DNA of 64,000 bases. Origin: Ramlibacter sp. PS4R-6. GTDB lineage: Bacteria; Pseudomonadota; Gammaproteobacteria; Burkholderiales; Burkholderiaceae_C. Of the stretch, positions 61,881 to 64,000 are shown in pieces. Numbering within the stretch: the first letter of the stretch is position 1; every line of letters begins with the position of its first letter. The notes beneath the pieces are model-generated. The model was given only the letters and a program-made list of their open reading frames with translations. It made no database searches and was not told the DNA's origin. A program made the position numbers and the translations under genes. The stretch covers positions 2,728,001 to 2,792,000 of the forward strand of contig NZ_JBBHKA010000001.1 of assembly GCF_037572775.1 (NCBI RefSeq), read 5' to 3'.

Positions 61881-62660
61881 CTAGCCCAGGTCCAGTTCGA
61901 CCCACGTCGGCGCGTGGTCGCTGGCCTTCGGCTCGCCCCGCACCCACCGGTCGACGCCCGCGGCGGTGAGGAACGGCGCGATTTCCTGCGACAGCAGCAG
62001 ATGGTCGATGCGCAGGCCCGAGTTGTGCTCCCAGTGCTGGCGGAAGTAGTCCCAGAAGGTGAAGATCTTCTCGTCGGGATGGAGCTTGCGGATCGCGTCC
62101 GTCCAGCCCTGCGCAAGCAGCCGGCGCCAGCACTCGCGCGACTCGGGCTGCAGCAGCGCGTCCTTGCGCCACGAGCGCGGGTTGTAGATGTCCAGTTCGT
62201 CGGTGGGCACGACGTTGAAGTCGCCGCACATCACCACCGGATGGCCCGATGCATACAGCTTCCTCGCGTGTTCGATCAGCCGCTCGAACCACGCGAGCTT
62301 GTAGTCGAACTTGGGCCCGGGCTGCGGGTTGCCGTTGGGCAGGTACAGGCACGCGACGACGACGCCATCCACCGCAGCCTCGATGTAGCGGCTGTGGTCG
62401 TCACCGGGATCGCCGGGCAACTCGCGGCGCACTTCGACGGGCGGCTCGCCGCGCGAGAGGATCGCCACGCCGTTCCAGGAGCGCTGCCCGCGCCACAGCG
62501 CCTGGTAGCCGGCGTCGCGCAGTTCCGCCTTCGGGAACGAGTCGTCGAGCGCCTTCAGCTCCTGCAGGCAGGCCACGTCGGGCTTCTCGCGCTCCAGCCA
62601 CGCCAGCAGGTTCGGCAGGCGCGTCTTGATGCCGTTGATGTTGAAGGTCGCGATCTTCAT
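61881..62660 (-). CDS. xthA: Exodeoxyribonuclease III
   Basis: 259 aa from ATG 62660. EEP-fold nuclease: ATFNINGIKTRLPNLLAWL (N7), CLQELKA (E at about 34), YLPNGNPQPGPKFDYKLAWF, GDFNVVPTDELDIYNP (D and N), RIDHLLLS and the catalytic SDHAP near the C-terminus. Length and order match XthA. Removes blocked 3' ends and cleaves AP sites in base excision repair. With Ku it adds to the DNA-repair content of this region. Confidence 0.94.
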   Translation of the reverse strand: MKIATFNINGIKTRLPNLLAWLEREKPDVACLQELKALDDSFPKAELRDAGYQALWRGQRSWNGVAILSRGEPPVEVRRELPGDPGDDHSRYIEAAVDGVVVACLYLPNGNPQPGPKFDYKLAWFERLIEHARKLYASGHPVVMCGDFNVVPTDELDIYNPRSWRKDALLQPESRECWRRLLAQGWTDAIRKLHPDEKIFTFWDYFRQHWEHNSGLRIDHLLLSQEIAPFLTAAGVDRWVRGEPKASDHAPTWVELDLG

Positions 62661-62783
62661 GGGACGCGATCTTCGCGCAGCGTGCCGCCGCGCGCAGCGC
62701 AGGCGCGCCGCTTCGAGGCCGCGTCCTACAGCAGAGGAAGGCCGTTGCAGCGCATAGTGGCCCGGATCACCGCAGGAACCGCC

Positions 62784-62990
62784 ATGCCCATCCGCTTTCC
62801 CACCGACGCAGCCAACGACCCCGGCATGCACGACGGGAGCGCCGACGGCAAGGGCCGTGCCCTGAACTCGCCCGCCCACCACAGCCGCACCGGCGCCGAT
62901 TCGCGCAGCGACGAGGCCCAGCCCGGCAAGGGCATCAACCAGGCCGGCTTCGTGCGCGAACGCGACGGCGAGGATCCCGGGAAGGACTGA
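62784..62990 (+). CDS. Small hydrophilic hypothetical protein (68 aa), first of a three-gene overlapping run
   Basis: CCGCAGGAACCGCC precedes ATG 62784 (AGGAA supports it). Begins PIRFPTDAANDPGMHDGSAD and continues rich in G, D, R and H with no hydrophobic core; probably disordered. GTCCTACA is 53-60 bp upstream, as for Ku and the KGG gene. The stop overlaps the next start (TGATG). No family recognised. Confidence 0.65.
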   Translation: MPIRFPTDAANDPGMHDGSADGKGRALNSPAHHSRTGADSRSDEAQPGKGINQAGFVRERDGEDPGKD

Positions 62991-63217
62991 TGGCGCGGCG
63001 CAGCGGCACGAGCCCGACGCGGGCCAAGCGCGGCGAACTGCCGACGTCCTCCGTGCCCGCGCGCAGCGACATCGGCGAGAACAGCGCCAGCGAACTGATC
63101 GAGGCCCCCCAGCGCAGGAAGGGCAACCCGCTCGACGCGCACGACTTCGCCGACGGCGGCGGCAGCGGTGGCGGCGAGCGCTTCAGCCGCTTGCGCACCA
63201 AGACGCGCAAGCGTTGA
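62990..63217 (+). CDS. Small basic hypothetical protein (75 aa)
   Basis: ATG 62990 overlaps the previous stop. Sequence ARRSGTSPTRAKRGELPTSS at the start, a short acidic-amphipathic middle (ENSASELIEAPQ), then GGGSGGGERFSRLRTKTRKR. Highly basic ends and a Gly-rich linker suggest nucleic-acid contact or disorder. No family recognised. Its stop overlaps the start of the next gene (TTGA). Confidence 0.6.
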   Translation: MARRSGTSPTRAKRGELPTSSVPARSDIGENSASELIEAPQRRKGNPLDAHDFADGGGSGGGERFSRLRTKTRKR

Positions 63218-63684
63218 ATCGGGGCGTGCGCGCCATCGCTTTCCTGTGCGCCGCGGCCGCCTGGGCCGCGCACGCGCAATCGCCCGACCCCCTGCACTCG
63301 CCGGAATGCGACGCGGCGCGCGTGGTGCCGGAACGTGCGCTGGACGATGCCTCGGCCCGCAAGGCGGGCGCGGGCGAAACGCTCACCCGGGCGCGGCGAG
63401 CGGCGATCGAAGCGTGCCTCGGGCGTGACGATGCGCCGCGCGAGCGTTCGGGCGCGCCCTATCCGTCGATCGCGGTGAGGCCGCCGGCCCTCGAAGGGCC
63501 GCGCCTCGCGACGGTGCCGCCGCCCGCGCCACCTCTGGATGTGGGGCGGGCCGCCGCGATCACCACCTGCGACCCGGGCGGCTGCTGGGACAGCGAAGGA
63601 CGCCGCCTGACCATCGTCGGCCCGGTGCTCGTGGGGCCTCGGGGCGCGTGCACGGCCCAGTCAGGCGTCGTGCATTGCCCCTGA
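63214..63684 (+). CDS. Secreted hypothetical protein with four cysteines (156 aa)
   Basis: TTG 63214 overlaps the previous stop; GTG 63226 is an alternative. Signal peptide VRAIAFLCAAAAWAAHAQ with cleavage after AHA. The mature protein has C32 and C68 in an Ala/Arg-rich helical half, a Pro-rich linker (PPPAPPLDVG), and a C-terminal module TTCDPGGCWDSEGRRL ... GPRGACTAQSGVVHCP with four more Cys that could form two disulfides. The C-terminal Cys module looks like a recurring small domain in Burkholderiales, but I cannot name it. Periplasmic. Confidence 0.65.
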   Translation: MNRGVRAIAFLCAAAAWAAHAQSPDPLHSPECDAARVVPERALDDASARKAGAGETLTRARRAAIEACLGRDDAPRERSGAPYPSIAVRPPALEGPRLATVPPPAPPLDVGRAAAITTCDPGGCWDSEGRRLTIVGPVLVGPRGACTAQSGVVHCP

Positions 63685-63736
63685 TGCGACAATAGGCGGT
63701 TTTCGCAACACCACATTCCTCGAAGGAAACAACACC

Positions 63737-63904
63737 ATGGGCAACAAGATCGTCACCGAAGCCGACCGCAAGCGCACCCCCGCCCCGAAGACGGCCACGG
63801 GCACGGCCGTGAAGCGCGACGGCGGCGGCCAGAAGGCCAGCCGTGCGCGCGGCTCGCACACCAACAACAAGAAGAATCCCGGCAAGCGCGCCCACCAGGG
63901 CTGA
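63737..63904 (+). CDS. Small basic hypothetical protein (55 aa)
   Basis: GAAGGAAACAACACC precedes ATG 63737. GNKIVTEADRKRTPAPKTAT, then a Lys/Arg/Gly/Asn-rich tail ending in KKNPGKRAHQG with no hydrophobic core. Very basic; could bind nucleic acid or act as a disordered protectant. No family recognised. Last gene visible; the final 96 bp (63905-64000) show nothing I can assign. Confidence 0.7.
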   Translation: MGNKIVTEADRKRTPAPKTATGTAVKRDGGGQKASRARGSHTNNKKNPGKRAHQG

Positions 63905-64000
63905 GCCACGGCGCGGTAAAGCCGAGTCGGGCGCACCGTGAGCGGTGCTGTGGGACGCTTCTGGCGCGACGCTCGACGCCCTCTCCTGCCTGCCCTGCCA

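Overview
The window is 64 kb of bacterial chromosome with very high G+C, tightly packed genes and many GTG/TTG starts. The gene content suggests a betaproteobacterium of order Burkholderiales, most like Comamonadaceae (Ramlibacter/Variovorax type): a Bug-type solute receptor, a LivK-type amino-acid receptor, PobA with an IclR regulator, small KGG/CsbD/BON stress proteins, and several soluble hybrid histidine kinases. That placement is inference. I see no phage, insertion sequence, plasmid module or CRISPR array.

Layout. 1-7.9 kb: a PLP amino-acid decarboxylase, an NfeD/stomatin membrane pair, and an envelope-glycan cassette (ArnC-like GT2, ArnT-like GT-C, GtrA, ChbG deacetylase). 7.97-16.8 kb: tRNA-Ser(GGA) with its terminator, then two translationally coupled soluble hybrid histidine kinases. 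The first is a 2200-residue protein with eleven near-identical 92-residue HAMP-like units. 17-25.3 kb: a LivK-type receptor; pepA-holC-hypothetical; divergently lptF-lptG-cbiX, then cysB and an aminotransferase. 25.3-32.8 kb: a Rieske protein, a DUF3309 mini-protein, hrpA, a membrane protein with a degenerate GGDEF domain, and argA. 32.8-36 kb: a VOC protein and a hydrolase / phosphoribosyltransferase / erythromycin-esterase-like operon. 36-40.4 kb: sbp-cysT-cysW-cysA-dsbB, the sulfate importer coupled to a disulfide-bond protein. 40.6-46.8 kb: IclR regulator/pobA around a double palindromic operator, an outer-membrane DUF3943 protein, a Bug receptor, a short CoA-transferase and a LuxR-type response regulator. 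46.8-64 kb: an accessory, stress-flavoured region with Ku, BON, CsbD, an MFS transporter, a KGG protein, a DUF2868-DUF3482 fusion, another hybrid kinase, YgiQ, a CHRD lipoprotein, an Ldh2-type dehydrogenase, a hydrophilin-like Q/S/G protein, DUF924, a receiver-cyclase protein, a GST, ExoIII and four small hydrophilic or secreted proteins.

How it fits together. Sulfur assimilation is represented by the sulfate importer, CysB, a sirohydrochlorin-chelatase-like protein (siroheme for sulfite reductase) and DsbB. Signal transduction is unusually dense: three hybrid kinases, one LuxR-type regulator, one receiver-cyclase with a worn catalytic site and one degenerate GGDEF protein. The last 17 kb reads as a genome-protection and desiccation/starvation set. 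An octamer close to GTCCTACA recurs in intergenic DNA beside several of these genes and may mark a shared regulon.

Most interesting points: the 11-unit HAMP-like kinase and its coupled partner; the three-gene operon that separates domains known as fusions in mycobacteria; a low-GC, atypical-codon block inside the stomatin gene; the recurrent GTCCTACA element; the hydrophilin-like protein; and clean palindromic operators upstream of pobA, cysB and the Ldh2 gene.
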